Made by a program: the position numbers and the translations under genes. A stretch of DNA of 31,968 nucleotides from JBHOQS01 sp042408875 (GTDB lineage: Bacteria > Chloroflexota > UBA11872 > JBHOQS01): positions 1 through 31,968 of the forward strand of contig JBHOQS010000010.1 in assembly GCA_042408875.1 (NCBI GenBank), written 5' to 3'. Numbering within the stretch: position 1 is the stretch's first letter; the number at the start of each line of letters is the position of its first letter. Of this stretch, positions 23,620 to 31,667 are shown piece after piece. Below the pieces are notes generated by a model. That model did not search any database and was not told the DNA's origin. It saw only the letters and a program-made list of their open reading frames with translations.

Positions 23620-25656
23620 CTACTGGGCGCGCCTGATCTCGTCCACGGCCGCAGGGTTCTCCAGGGCGGAAAGATCGCCCAGGTCGCTGGCGCCGAGATA
23701 GGCGCCGCGGATCACCCGGCGCAGGATCTTGGCGTTACGCGTGCGCGGCAGGTCCCGGACGAACTTCACGTCGTCCGGCGCGAGCGGCTTCCCTAGGCGT
23801 TCGACGACGCACTGCCTGATCTCCTCGCGCAGCGCATCGCCGGGCGGCCAGCCGGGCTTGAGCACGGCGAAGACCACGATGGCCTCGCCTTTGACCGGAT
23901 GCGGCGCTCCGATGGCCGCGGCCTCCGAGACCGCCGGGTGCGCCACCACTGCCGACTCAACCTCCGCGGGCCCGATGCGCTTGCCGGCCACCTTGATCGT
24001 GTCGTCCGACCGGCCCAGGATGTACCAGAAGCCGTCGCGGTCCACCAGCGCCCAGTCGCCGTGCACCCACACATCGGGGAAGCGCGACCAGTAGGTCTCG
24101 AGGTAGCGCTGCGGGTCGTTCCAGAAGCCGCGGGTCATGCCAGGCCAGGGGCTGCGCAGCACCAGCTCGCCCACGCGGCCGCGTACAGACCTACCCTCCT
24201 CATCCACCACATCCACGTGCATACCGGGCACTGGCAAGTTAAACGAGCACGGCTTGAGCGGCCGCAGCGCGGTGCAGCCCAGGATGCCGCCCGAGATCTC
24301 GGTGCCGCCGGAATAGTTGATGATCGGGCAGCGCCCGCGGCCGATCTTCTCGAAGTACCAGCGCCATGGCGCCGGGTTCCAGGGCTCACCCGTGGAGCCG
24401 AGCAGCCGCAGTGAGGACAGGTCGTGGCGCTCGACCCACTCGTCTCCAGCGCGCATGAGCGCGCGTACAGCCGTGGGCGAGATGCCCAGCACGGTGATGC
24501 GATGCCGCTCGACCAGGGACCACAGCCGGTCGGGCCGCGGATAGTCCGGGGCACCGTCGTAGGCGACGAGCGTGGCGCCGAGCGAGAGCCCGCCGGCCAC
24601 GGCCCAGGGCCCCATCATCCAGCCCATGTCGGTGAGCCAGAAGAGCGTGTCCTCCCGGTCCAGATCGAAGCAGTGCGCCAAGTCCTGCGCCGCCTTGAGC
24701 GGGAAGCCGGCGTGCACGTGCAGGGCGCCCTTGGGCCGGCCCGTCGTCCCCGACGTGTAGATGATCATGTACGGGTCTTCGGCGTCCGTGCGCTCGGTCT
24801 GGTACAGCCCCGGCTGGCCGGAGACCGCCTCATCCCACCAGACATCTCGCTTCGCCTCCCAGGGCACGGTATTTCCAGCGTAGCGGACGACCAGCGTGCG
24901 CGCGACGCCTGCCTGCACGGCAGCGGCGTCGGCAACAGGCTTCATTTCGATCAGCCTACCGCGACGGTAATAGCCGTCTGCAGTGATGAGCAGCGTTGCG
25001 CCGGCATCCTGGAGCCGTGAGGCTACCGCCGGGGCGCCGAAGCCAGAGAAGATCGGCGCCATCTTCACGCCGATCTTGCCGCAGGCGAGCGAGGCGATGA
25101 TTACCTCAGGGATCATCGGCAGGTAGATGCCCACGCGGTCGCCGCTGCCCACACCCAGGCTGCGCAGCGCGTGGGCGGCGCGGTTCGTCTCCTGCCACAG
25201 CTCATGAAAAGTGTAGTGGCGCACCGTGCCGTCCTCGCCCTCCCAGATCAGGGCGATAGCATCGCCCCGCGGGCCGGCAGCGTGTTTATCCAGGGCGTTG
25301 TGCACGTAGTTGTACTGCGCGCCGACGAACCAGCGCGCCCACGGCAGGCCGCGCGAAAGGTCGAGCACCTGCTGCCACGGCCGGTAGAACTCCAGCGCCA
25401 GGTCCTCGATCACCGCCGGCCAGAACCACGCCGGGTCGGCGGCCGCCCGCGCGATCAGCGCGTCGAGGTCATCGATGCCGTGCCGCTGCATGAAGCGCTG
25501 CAACCGGCTGCGGGCGATGTACTCTGGCCCAGGATGCCAGGCGACCGGCTCTGCCAGCGCTCCCAGCTCCTCTGGAATTTGTGGAATTTGTGGAATTTGT
25601 GGAATTTGTGGCACCTGTGGGACTTGGGTGATAGGAGAGGTGGGCTGTTCGAGCAT
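23620..25656 (-). CDS. AMP-forming acyl-CoA synthetase (acetyl-/acetoacetyl-CoA synthetase-like)
   Basis: A 678-residue adenylate-forming enzyme that activates a carboxylic acid with ATP and joins it to CoA. Motifs in order: a short acetyl-CoA synthetase-type N-terminal region (FYRPWQQVLDLSRGLPWARWF), the phosphate loop YTSGTTGRPKGALHVHAG, GWMMGPWAVAGG, the NYSGGTEISGG adenine-binding motif, VHGDWALVDRDGFWYILGRSDDTIKVAGKR (hinge Asp) and PRTRNAKILRR with the catalytic Lys near the C terminus. ATG 25656 follows GGAGG by 6 bases; the open frame continuing upstream is decayed HMG-CoA lyase sequence, not a natural fusion. The N terminus carries a Pro-Gln-Ile repeat. Context suggests activation of acetoacetate, isovalerate or a related acid made or used by the liu pathway. 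Confidence 0.9.
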   Translation of the reverse strand: MLEQPTSPITQVPQVPQIPQIPQIPQIPEELGALAEPVAWHPGPEYIARSRLQRFMQRHGIDDLDALIARAAADPAWFWPAVIEDLALEFYRPWQQVLDLSRGLPWARWFVGAQYNYVHNALDKHAAGPRGDAIALIWEGEDGTVRHYTFHELWQETNRAAHALRSLGVGSGDRVGIYLPMIPEVIIASLACGKIGVKMAPIFSGFGAPAVASRLQDAGATLLITADGYYRRGRLIEMKPVADAAAVQAGVARTLVVRYAGNTVPWEAKRDVWWDEAVSGQPGLYQTERTDAEDPYMIIYTSGTTGRPKGALHVHAGFPLKAAQDLAHCFDLDREDTLFWLTDMGWMMGPWAVAGGLSLGATLVAYDGAPDYPRPDRLWSLVERHRITVLGISPTAVRALMRAGDEWVERHDLSSLRLLGSTGEPWNPAPWRWYFEKIGRGRCPIINYSGGTEISGGILGCTALRPLKPCSFNLPVPGMHVDVVDEEGRSVRGRVGELVLRSPWPGMTRGFWNDPQRYLETYWSRFPDVWVHGDWALVDRDGFWYILGRSDDTIKVAGKRIGPAEVESAVVAHPAVSEAAAIGAPHPVKGEAIVVFAVLKPGWPPGDALREEIRQCVVERLGKPLAPDDVKFVRDLPRTRNAKILRRVIRGAYLGASDLGDLSALENPAAVDEIRRAQ
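25573..25626. repeat. 9-base tandem repeat TGGAATTTG, four exact and two degenerate units
   Basis: Exact copies at 25573-25608, then TGGCACCTG and TGGGACTTG. It lies within the acyl-CoA synthetase gene and encodes (Val/Ile)-Pro-Gln repeats at residues of about 11-28, before conserved sequence starts. Confidence 0.9.
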
Positions 25657-25672
25657 AGTGGCCTCCGGCTGG

Positions 25673-26620
25673 TTATCGTCGCTCGTCTGTTCCCACGGTC
25701 GCTGCCGGCGCTTGCTCCCGGCATGTCTGGAGATACTTGCTGGCCGACGGCCGGCCGAGCACGCCCAGGATAAAGCGGCTTGCGCAGCCACTTTCTCTAG
25801 CGAGATCCCGGTCTGGATACCCATGCCGTGCAGCATGTACAGCAGCTCCTCGGTTGCCAGGTTGCCGGCCGCCCCGGGCGCAAACGGACAGCCGCCCAGG
25901 CCGCCGGCCGAGGCGTCAAAGCTGGTCACCCCCAGCAGTAACGCTGCCAGCGCATTGGCCAGCGCGGTGCCGCGTGTGTCATGAAAGTGCAGGGCCACCC
26001 GCGCGGCGCCGGCCTCTGCCAGCACTGGGCCGACCACCTCCGGGACCTGCGTCGGCACTGCGACGCCGAGAGTATCGCCTAGCGAGAGCTCCTGGCAACC
26101 CAGGTCGAGCAAGCGCCGCGCCAGCTCCAGCACCTTCCGCGGTGGTACGGCACCCTCGTACGGGCAGCCAAAGCACACGGAGATGTAGCCGCGCACTCGC
26201 AGGCCCTCGCCTAGAGCCCGCCTCACCACCGGCCCGAACACCGCTAGGCTCTCCTGCACGGTCATCCCAATATTATGCCTGGTAAAGGCATCGGTGGTAC
26301 CGGCGAACACGGCGACGGCGCGCCCCAGCCGCCAGGGCCCGCTCCAACCCGCGCATGTTCGGGACCAGCGCCCAGTACACCGGGCCTGCCGGGCGCTGCG
26401 GCAGCGCCGCAAAGAGCTCCTCGGCGTCGGCGAGCTGCGGCACTGCCTTGGGACTGACAAAGGCGGTTGCCTCGATCTCTGACAGGCCTGCCTCTGCCAG
26501 CAGCTCGATGAAGCGTAGCTTCGCCGCGAGTGGCACAGCTCCAGGCTCGTTCTGGAGCCCGTCGCGCGGGCCGACCTCGACGATGCGCACGCGCGCAGGC
26601 AGGCGCTCCCAGATGCTCAT
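25673..26620 (-). pseudogene. liuE: Hydroxymethylglutaryl-CoA lyase (liuE-like), two frameshifts
   Basis: ATG 26620 overlaps the liuD stop by four bases (ATGA). The first part reads VRIVEVGPRDGLQNE (catalytic Arg/Asp loop) and ATAFVSPKAVPQLADAEELF. Near 26325 the homology moves to a second frame: AVAVFAGTTDAFTRHNIGMT, GYISVCFGCPYEG, LSLGDTLGVAVPTQV, ALHFHDTRGTALAN (metal His) and GLGGCPFAPGAAGNLATEEL (catalytic Cys loop). Near 25785 it returns to another frame for the end (FILGVLGRPSASKYLQ), stopping at TAA 25673-25675. All catalytic motifs exist but two one-base lesions break the chain. The intact enzyme splits HMG-CoA into acetoacetate and acetyl-CoA, the last step of leucine breakdown. Sequencing error is the main alternative to real inactivation. 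Confidence 0.85.
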
Positions 26621-28590
26621 CCTGCCAGCTCCACCAGCGCCGCTCCGGCCGGCACGTGGTCGCCGGAGGCGCAACGCACCCCTGCCACCACCCCGCGGCG
26701 GGGCGCCATGATCGTATGCTCCATCTTCATCGCCTCCAGCACGAGCAGGAGCTGTCCGGCATCAACCGCCTCTCCCTCGTGGACGGCCACCTTGACCACC
26801 CGCCCGGGCAGCGGCGCCTGGAGGGCGTCCTGCGCCGCGCCGGGAGCGGCCGGCCGCGCCGGACCCTCGTCACGCAACGCGCCGGCCTTTTCCAGTACGA
26901 AGGCGTCCCCGTCCAGACCAACGTGCAGGGCGTCCGCGGTCTCCACCACGCGGGCGCTCCATGTCTGCGTGCCCTCACGCAGGAGCAGGGTGGCCGGCCC
27001 GACCGGCGTGCAGGTTACGGCGTGCTCCTGGCCCGACGGGAGGCGAATGGTCCAGCGAGCTCCCTCGCTCTTCCAGGCCGTGAGGGAGCTCTCCCGGCCA
27101 CACTGGCGATAGCGCAGGGGAATGCCCTGGTCGCCGAGCCGCCAGGCCCCGGCCCGCCACGGGTCACGCGGCTCCGGCGCGGCAGCACAGAGCTGCCGCG
27201 CCGGAGCCGCGAGCAGAGCCCGCTCCGAGAACTCCGGCCTTGCTGCCAGCTCATTCAAATGCGCTTCCAGAAAGCCAGTCGAGAGCTCGCCGCGGCGAAA
27301 CGGCGCGGAATCGAGCACCGCCCGGAGCAGGGACAGGTTCGTGGTCACGCCCAGCACAGTGTAGGCACGCAGCGCCGCGAACGTCCGCTCGATGCAGGCA
27401 GCGCGGTCGGGCGCGTGCACGATCAGCTTTGCCAGCAGTGGATCGTACGCCGTGGGGACCTCGTCGCCGGTCTCCACGCCGACGTCGTTCCGGATGCCAG
27501 CCCCCTGGGGCGGCTCGAACAGCAGCAGCCGCCCACCAGAGGGCAGGAACCCCCGCGCCGGGTCCTCGGCGTAGATGCGGCACTCGATGGCGTGGCCGCG
27601 CGGGTGCACCTCCTCCTGGATGAAGGAGAGGGGCAGGCCGGCTGCGATGCGTACCTGTTCGCGTACGAGGTCGATACCCGTGACCAGCTCGGTGACCGGG
27701 TGCTCTACCTGGAGGCGCGTGTTGACCTCCAGGAAGTAGAACGCGCCCGTAGGATCAACCAGGAATTCCACCGTGCCGGCGTTGACGTAGCCGGCCGCCC
27801 GCAGCAACGCCACAGCGGCCGCTGCCAGAGCCTCGCGCGTGGCTGGGCTGAGCCCCGGCGCCGGGCTCTCCTCGATGACCTTCTGGTGCCGCCGCTGTAC
27901 CGAGCAGTCCCGCTCGCCCAGCGCCACGACGTGGCCGTGCGTCTCTGCCAGCACCTGTACCTCGACGTGGCGAGTTGGGGCGATCACCCGCTCCAGCAGC
28001 ACAGTCGCATCGCCGATGGCGGCGAGCGCCTCGCGCCGGGCGCTCTCCAGCGCCGCCGGGAGCTCCTCCAGTGTGTGGACCAGGCGCATACCTCTGCCGC
28101 CACCGCCTGCCGCCGCCTTGATCAGCAGCGGAACGCCGAGCCACTGCGCCGCTTCCACGAGCGCAGTGTCTGACTGGTCATCACCGTCGTAGCCGGGGAC
28201 AACCGGCACTCCTACGGTGCGGGCGAGCTGCCTGGCCGTGCGCTTGTTCCCGAGCAGGCGCATGGCCTCGGGCGGCGGGCCGACGAACGCGAGCCCAGCG
28301 GCGCGGCAGGCCTCGGCAAAGCGGGGGCTCTCAGCCAGGAAGCCATAACCTGGGTGGACCGCCTCGGCGCCACTCTGCCGGGCTGCGGCGATGATCTTCT
28401 CGATACAGAGGTAGCTCTCGGCCGCCGGGGCAGGGCCGATGCAATAGCGCTCGCCAGCGCGGCGCACGTGCAGCGCCTGCGCATCGGCCTCGGAGTACAC
28501 CGCCACCGCGCGGATGCCCATCGCCGTGCAGGTCTGCAGCACCCGCACGGCGATCTCGCCGCGGTTGGCTACCAGCAGCTTCTGGAACAT
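26617..28590 (-). CDS. liuD: Acyl-CoA carboxylase alpha subunit (methylcrotonyl-CoA carboxylase biotin carboxylase/BCCP)
   Basis: A 657-residue biotin-dependent carboxylase subunit of full length. The biotin carboxylase domain starts FQKLLVANRGEIAVRV, with HPGYGFLAESPRFAEAC, the ATP-grasp glycine loop GGGGRGMR, HVEVQVLAETHG, GERDCSVQRRHQKVIEE and FLEVNTRLQVEHPVTE (catalytic region). A middle BT-type domain follows, and the C-terminal biotinyl domain has EAMKMEH with biotinylated Lys at about residue 622. It carboxylates biotin with bicarbonate and ATP and works with the beta carboxyltransferase. Gene order with enoyl-CoA hydratase, acyl-CoA dehydrogenase and HMG-CoA lyase points to 3-methylcrotonyl-CoA as substrate. 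The gene overlaps liuE by four bases. The subunit is intact although its beta partner in this operon is truncated. Confidence 0.9.
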   Translation of the reverse strand: MFQKLLVANRGEIAVRVLQTCTAMGIRAVAVYSEADAQALHVRRAGERYCIGPAPAAESYLCIEKIIAAARQSGAEAVHPGYGFLAESPRFAEACRAAGLAFVGPPPEAMRLLGNKRTARQLARTVGVPVVPGYDGDDQSDTALVEAAQWLGVPLLIKAAAGGGGRGMRLVHTLEELPAALESARREALAAIGDATVLLERVIAPTRHVEVQVLAETHGHVVALGERDCSVQRRHQKVIEESPAPGLSPATREALAAAAVALLRAAGYVNAGTVEFLVDPTGAFYFLEVNTRLQVEHPVTELVTGIDLVREQVRIAAGLPLSFIQEEVHPRGHAIECRIYAEDPARGFLPSGGRLLLFEPPQGAGIRNDVGVETGDEVPTAYDPLLAKLIVHAPDRAACIERTFAALRAYTVLGVTTNLSLLRAVLDSAPFRRGELSTGFLEAHLNELAARPEFSERALLAAPARQLCAAAPEPRDPWRAGAWRLGDQGIPLRYRQCGRESSLTAWKSEGARWTIRLPSGQEHAVTCTPVGPATLLLREGTQTWSARVVETADALHVGLDGDAFVLEKAGALRDEGPARPAAPGAAQDALQAPLPGRVVKVAVHEGEAVDAGQLLLVLEAMKMEHTIMAPRRGVVAGVRCASGDHVPAGAALVELAG

Positions 28591-28610
28591 CCGTGTGTTC
28601 CCCGTTTCCC

Positions 28611-29420
28611 CTAGCCCCTCCCCCCACCATCCCCTACCCAGAACGGCTGGCGCTTCTCCAAGAAGGCGGCTACGCCCTCACGGGCCTCTGCGCCGGCGCG
28701 CAGCTGGGCCAGGAGCTCGGCGGTCCAATCCTGCGCCCTATCCGGGCTCTCAGCTCTGGCCCGCTGGATCAGCACCCGCGCCTGCGTGGCTGCCCCCGGC
28801 GCGCTGGTGGTGAACTCGTGCAAGATTCGCTCGACGGTGGCGTCGAGCTCGTTCGCCGGCACGACGTGGTGCACTAGCCCGATGCGCAGGGCGCGCTGCG
28901 CGTCGAAGCGCTCGCCACTGGCGAAGAGGGCGCGGGCGTGGCTCTCGCCGATCTTGGCTACCACATACGGTGCCACGACGGCCGGCAAGATGCCCAGCTT
29001 GACCTCCGAGAAGCCGAAGCGCGCGTCGTCCGCTGCCACGACGACATCGCAGCAGGCCAGCAGCCCGACCCCCGCACCCAGCGCCGTACCGTGAGCGCGG
29101 GCCACCGTCGGCAGCGGGCATCGGTTCAGTACCGCGAGCATGCCGGTGAGCTTGCGCGCATCCGCGAGATTTTCTTCATAACTCAGGTCCGCCGCAGCGC
29201 GCATCCAGGTCAGATCGGCGCCGGCGCAGAATGACGGCCCGGCGCCGGAAAGCAGCACCGCGCGCACCTCCCCGCCGGCGCTGACCGAGGCAAGGCACGC
29301 CGTCAGCTCGTCCACGAGCGCCGGATTAATAGCATTGTGCACCTCCGGCCGGTTCAGCTGCACATGCAGAGCCAGTCCCTTCCGCTCGACCAGCAGATGC
29401 TGAAACCCAGATCCGGCCAC
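28611..29420 (-). CDS. liuC: Enoyl-CoA hydratase/isomerase (probable methylglutaconyl-CoA hydratase)
   Basis: A 269-residue crotonase-fold protein. Diagnostic segments are ALHVQLNRPEVHNAINPAL, the oxyanion-hole strands SGAGPSFCAGADLTWMR and AHGTALGAGVGLLACCDVVVA, then RFGFSEVKLGILPAVVAPYV with the Glu of the active site, and GLVHHVVPANEL. GTG 29420 is taken as the start because GGAGG lies 6 bases upstream and homology begins there; the upstream open frame with Arg-rich sequence is not coding-like. In the liu operon the enzyme hydrates 3-methylglutaconyl-CoA to HMG-CoA. It ends 20 bases before liuD, consistent with one transcript. Other crotonase reactions cannot be ruled out from sequence alone. 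Confidence 0.87.
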   Translation of the reverse strand: MAGSGFQHLLVERKGLALHVQLNRPEVHNAINPALVDELTACLASVSAGGEVRAVLLSGAGPSFCAGADLTWMRAAADLSYEENLADARKLTGMLAVLNRCPLPTVARAHGTALGAGVGLLACCDVVVAADDARFGFSEVKLGILPAVVAPYVVAKIGESHARALFASGERFDAQRALRIGLVHHVVPANELDATVERILHEFTTSAPGAATQARVLIQRARAESPDRAQDWTAELLAQLRAGAEAREGVAAFLEKRQPFWVGDGGGRG

Positions 29421-29557
29421 GCAGAACCTCCATAGCCTGCGGGCGCGCCGGGGGCGTGCACCGTATGGGCGTATGATCGTGCGCCTGCACAACGCTCCCT
29501 CCCGCGCCGCAAGCGTGCAGGGCCCCTCACCCTCGACCCCCGCCGTGCTGGATTATA

Positions 29558-29622
29558 GGGCGAATCCTTCGTCGCCCCCTCTAGGAGGCCCGCAGCGTGG
29601 AGGAGCGACGAAGGATTCGCCC
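29558..29622. repeat. Inverted repeat with perfect 18-bp arms between liuB and liuC
   Basis: GGGCGAATCCTTCGTCGC (29558-29575) and its exact reverse complement GCGACGAAGGATTCGCCC (29605-29622), separated by 29 bases that hold a smaller CCTC/GAGG pairing. The form (long stem, intergenic) is that of a REP/MITE-like element. Confidence 0.85.
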
Positions 29623-29644
29623 CTCTCGCCCATGCCCCAGACCT

Positions 29645-29680
29645 GCCCGGGCCGCTCCGTGCGGCTGGAGCGGCCCGGGC
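29645..29680 (-). terminator. Strong hairpin just after the liuB remnant
   Basis: GCCCGGGCCGCTCC (29645-29658) and GGAGCGGCCCGGGC (29667-29680) form a perfect 14-bp stem with an 8-base loop, 5 bases after the liuB stop on the minus strand. No T-run follows, so it may be an mRNA-stabilising or attenuating structure rather than a classic terminator. Confidence 0.6.
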
Positions 29681-29685
29681 AATGC

Positions 29686-30400
29686 TCACATCCGAAACAC
29701 CCCGTAGGTGGTCTCACCGATCGGCGCGTTGAGCGCGGCAGCAATGCCGAGCGCCAGCACGCGGCGCGTCTCCATTGGGTCGATGATGCCATCGTCCCAC
29801 AGGCGGGCGGTGCTGTAGTACGGGCTGGCCTCGCGCTCGTACGTCTCTAGGATAGCGCGCACGAAGTCTTCCTGTTCCTGCTCGCTCATACGCTGCCCGC
29901 GGGCGCGCAGCGACTCCAGCCGGACGGTGAGCAGCGTGTCGGCAGCCTGCCGGCCGCCCATCACGGCGATGCGGGCATTCGGCCACATCCACTAGAAAGC
30001 GCGGGCCTACGGCCCGCCCGCACATGGCGTAGTTCCCGGCGCCGTAGGAGCTCCCGATGATCACAGTGAACTTCGGCACCGCGGCGGTGGCCACAGCCAT
30101 GACCATCTTCGCGCCATCCTTGGCAATGCCGCGGTGCTCGTACTCCTTACCGACCATGAAGCCGGTAATGTTCTGGAGGAACACCAGCGGCAGGCGGCGC
30201 TGCGTGCACAGCTCGATGAAGTGCGCCCCCTTGAGCGCACTCTCAGAAAAGAGAATACCGTTATTGGCCACAATGCCCACGGGATACCCATAGAAATGCG
30301 CGAAGCCGCACACCAGCGTCGGCCCGTAGGCGGCCTTGAACTCGTGGAAGCCGCTGCCGTCCACGATGCGGGCGATGACCTCTTTGACATCGAGCGAGGG
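29686..30400 (-). pseudogene. liuB: Acyl-CoA carboxylase beta (carboxyltransferase) subunit, N-terminal half deleted and frameshifted
   Basis: Only the C-terminal carboxyltransferase domain remains: LDVKEVIARIVDGSGFHEFK, AHFYGYPVGIVANNGILFSE, FLQNITGFMVGKEYEHRGIAKDGAKM and IIGSSYGAGNYAMCGRAVGPRFL. In TTTCTAGTGG near 29990 an extra base shifts the frame, after which homology continues as MWPNARIAVMGGRQAADTL, SPYYSTARLWDDGIIDP and ends TTYGVFRM. The intact subunit is about 530 residues; about 290 N-terminal residues are missing because the sequence is joined directly to the truncated acyl-CoA dehydrogenase. The protein would transfer CO2 from biotin to 3-methylcrotonyl-CoA, but this copy lacks the N-terminal (acyl-CoA-binding) domain. 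No ribosome-binding site or start is left. Confidence 0.88.
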
Positions 30401-31206
30401 CCTCGTCGAAGCAGGCCTGCGCCAGCCCCACCGACAGGGCACCGACCGCCACCCGCCCGGCGTCGAGGGCGGCCAGGCACTGGCGCAGGCCTGCCCCGCG
30501 CTGCCCTAGCAGGCACCATTCCGGCATGGCGCAGTTCTCAAAGTAGAGCGGGTGCTGGTCGGACGCCCGCCAGCCCAGCTTCTCGTAGGCTGGGCCGCGC
30601 CGGTAGCCGGGCGTGTCCTGCGGCACCAGGATGGTGCTAATCTCCGGGCGGGCCTGGCCATCCGGGCCCGGCTCGCGCCACCCGGTCCTGGGCACCACCC
30701 TCACGCCGGCGGTGATGTCCGTGCCCGAGTTCGTGATGTACCGCTTTGAGCCGTTGATCACCCAGCGGCCGCCCTGCAACACCGCAGTCGTCTGCACCCC
30801 CCGCAGCGTCGCTGCCGGCGCATTCCTCGGTAAGGCCGAACGCCCACAGCCGCTGCCCGCCGACACAGGGAGCCAGGAAGCGCTCTTTCTGCTCGGCCGT
30901 GCCGTACGCGGCGATAGGCGCACAGCCGAGGGAGATATGCGCCTCCATCGTGATAGCCACGGACGTGTCTGCACGGCTGATCTCTTCTAGGGCCAGGCAA
31001 TAGGAGACGAAATCGCCACCGGAGCCGCCGTACTCCGGGGGAAGCGTCAGGCCCATCAGGCCGAGCTCGGCCATCTGGGCGATGATGTCGTACGGGAACT
31101 GCTGTGCCCGATCTAAGGCCTCAGCGCGGGGGCGGATCACCTGCTGGGCGAAGTCGCGGGCGAGATCGCGCCAGCGTCGCTGCTGGGCAGTGAGTTCGAA
31201 GTCCAC
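30401..31206 (-). pseudogene. liuA: Acyl-CoA dehydrogenase (isovaleryl-CoA dehydrogenase-like), frameshifted and 3'-truncated
   Basis: GTG 31206 with GGAGGAACGCG upstream starts the protein: FELTAQQRRWRDLARDFA, GLTLPPEYGGSGGDFVSY, EEISRADTSVAI and WAFGLTEECAGSD (FAD/substrate strand). Near 30815 a small deletion shifts frame, after which TLRGVQTTAVLQGGRWVINGSK, RYITNSGTDI and ENCAMPEWCLLGQRGAGL continue up to SVGLAQACFDEAL. There the sequence is joined abruptly to liuB, so the last about 130 residues, which hold the catalytic-base region, are missing. Intact relatives oxidise isovaleryl-CoA to 3-methylcrotonyl-CoA with FAD. As first gene of the operon its promoter must lie in 31207-31400. Confidence 0.87.
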
Positions 31207-31524
31207 CGCGTTCCTCCTCCCCCTTGAGGAAGCCGCGCACACCAGAGGAAGCCGCACACGACACGCCGAGGTTCGCTCAGAAGAGCGCCCCGGCGCGCTA
31301 CGTCTACATCATAGCATCTTCGCATCGCTCTGCGCGCGCCTGTCAACTCTATGGTTGTACGGTCCTCCTGTAAAGGCCTATATGGCACATTCTGCAGAGC
31401 CATGTGCGTGGCCGGCCCTCCTGAACCGGACCTCCCTCTGGCTGAGGAAAAGACAGAGGGAGGCGGTTCCCCTGCCTGCCTCCAGTCCCTCCACGCTGCC
31501 AGCACCGGTGCGATCGGGACGAGC
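31207..31524. other. Intergenic stretch with liu promoter region and a hairpin, no gene seen
   Basis: On the minus strand TTGACA and TATGAT both occur upstream of liuA but 27 bases apart, so no convincing promoter can be fixed. A strong hairpin at 31423-31469 lies downstream of the truncated gene at 31525. No coding frame is recognised. Confidence 0.45.
31423..31469 (-). terminator. Long hairpin downstream of the truncated secreted-protein gene
   Basis: GAACCG-(GA)-CCTCCCTCTG pairs with CAGAGGGAGG-CGGTTC: 16 bp with a 2-base bulge and a 13-base loop, 55 bases after the stop codon at 31525. It lacks a T-tract but its position fits transcript end formation. Confidence 0.5.
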
Positions 31525-31667
31525 CTAACGGCCAGCGACAGTGAGCGTGCCGCCCACGAGAAAGTCATCCTGGTGGCCCGCGTCGTTCGCCGCGGTCACC
31601 TGCACGGCGTACTGGCGGCCTGCACCTGTGGCTTGAAGCGAATACCACATGCTTCGAGGTACCCTCA
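31525..31667 (-). pseudogene. C-terminal end of a secreted-type protein, cut by the IS element
   Basis: Minus-strand frame ending at TAG 31525-31527: MWYSLQATGAGRQYAVQVTA, then NDAGHQDDFLVGGTLTVAGR. This looks like the last strands of a beta-sandwich (PPC-like or similar) domain of an extracellular protein. The rest of the gene should lie beyond about 31667 but is replaced by the start of an IS256-like element. The family cannot be named from 46 residues. Confidence 0.45.

Noticed and set aside
25573..25626. Short tandem repeats considered as a CRISPR array
   Set aside because: Units are 9 bases, contiguous without spacers and in a coding frame; no cas genes are in the window.
23620..26460. 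946-codon frame read as a natural HMG-CoA lyase/acyl-CoA synthetase fusion
   Set aside because: The lyase part lacks its N terminus in this frame and its last residues are in another frame; the synthetase has its own ribosome-binding site and ATG at 25656.
26530..28173. 547-codon plus-strand frame
   Set aside because: It is antisense to the biotin carboxylase subunit, which has full-length family motifs.
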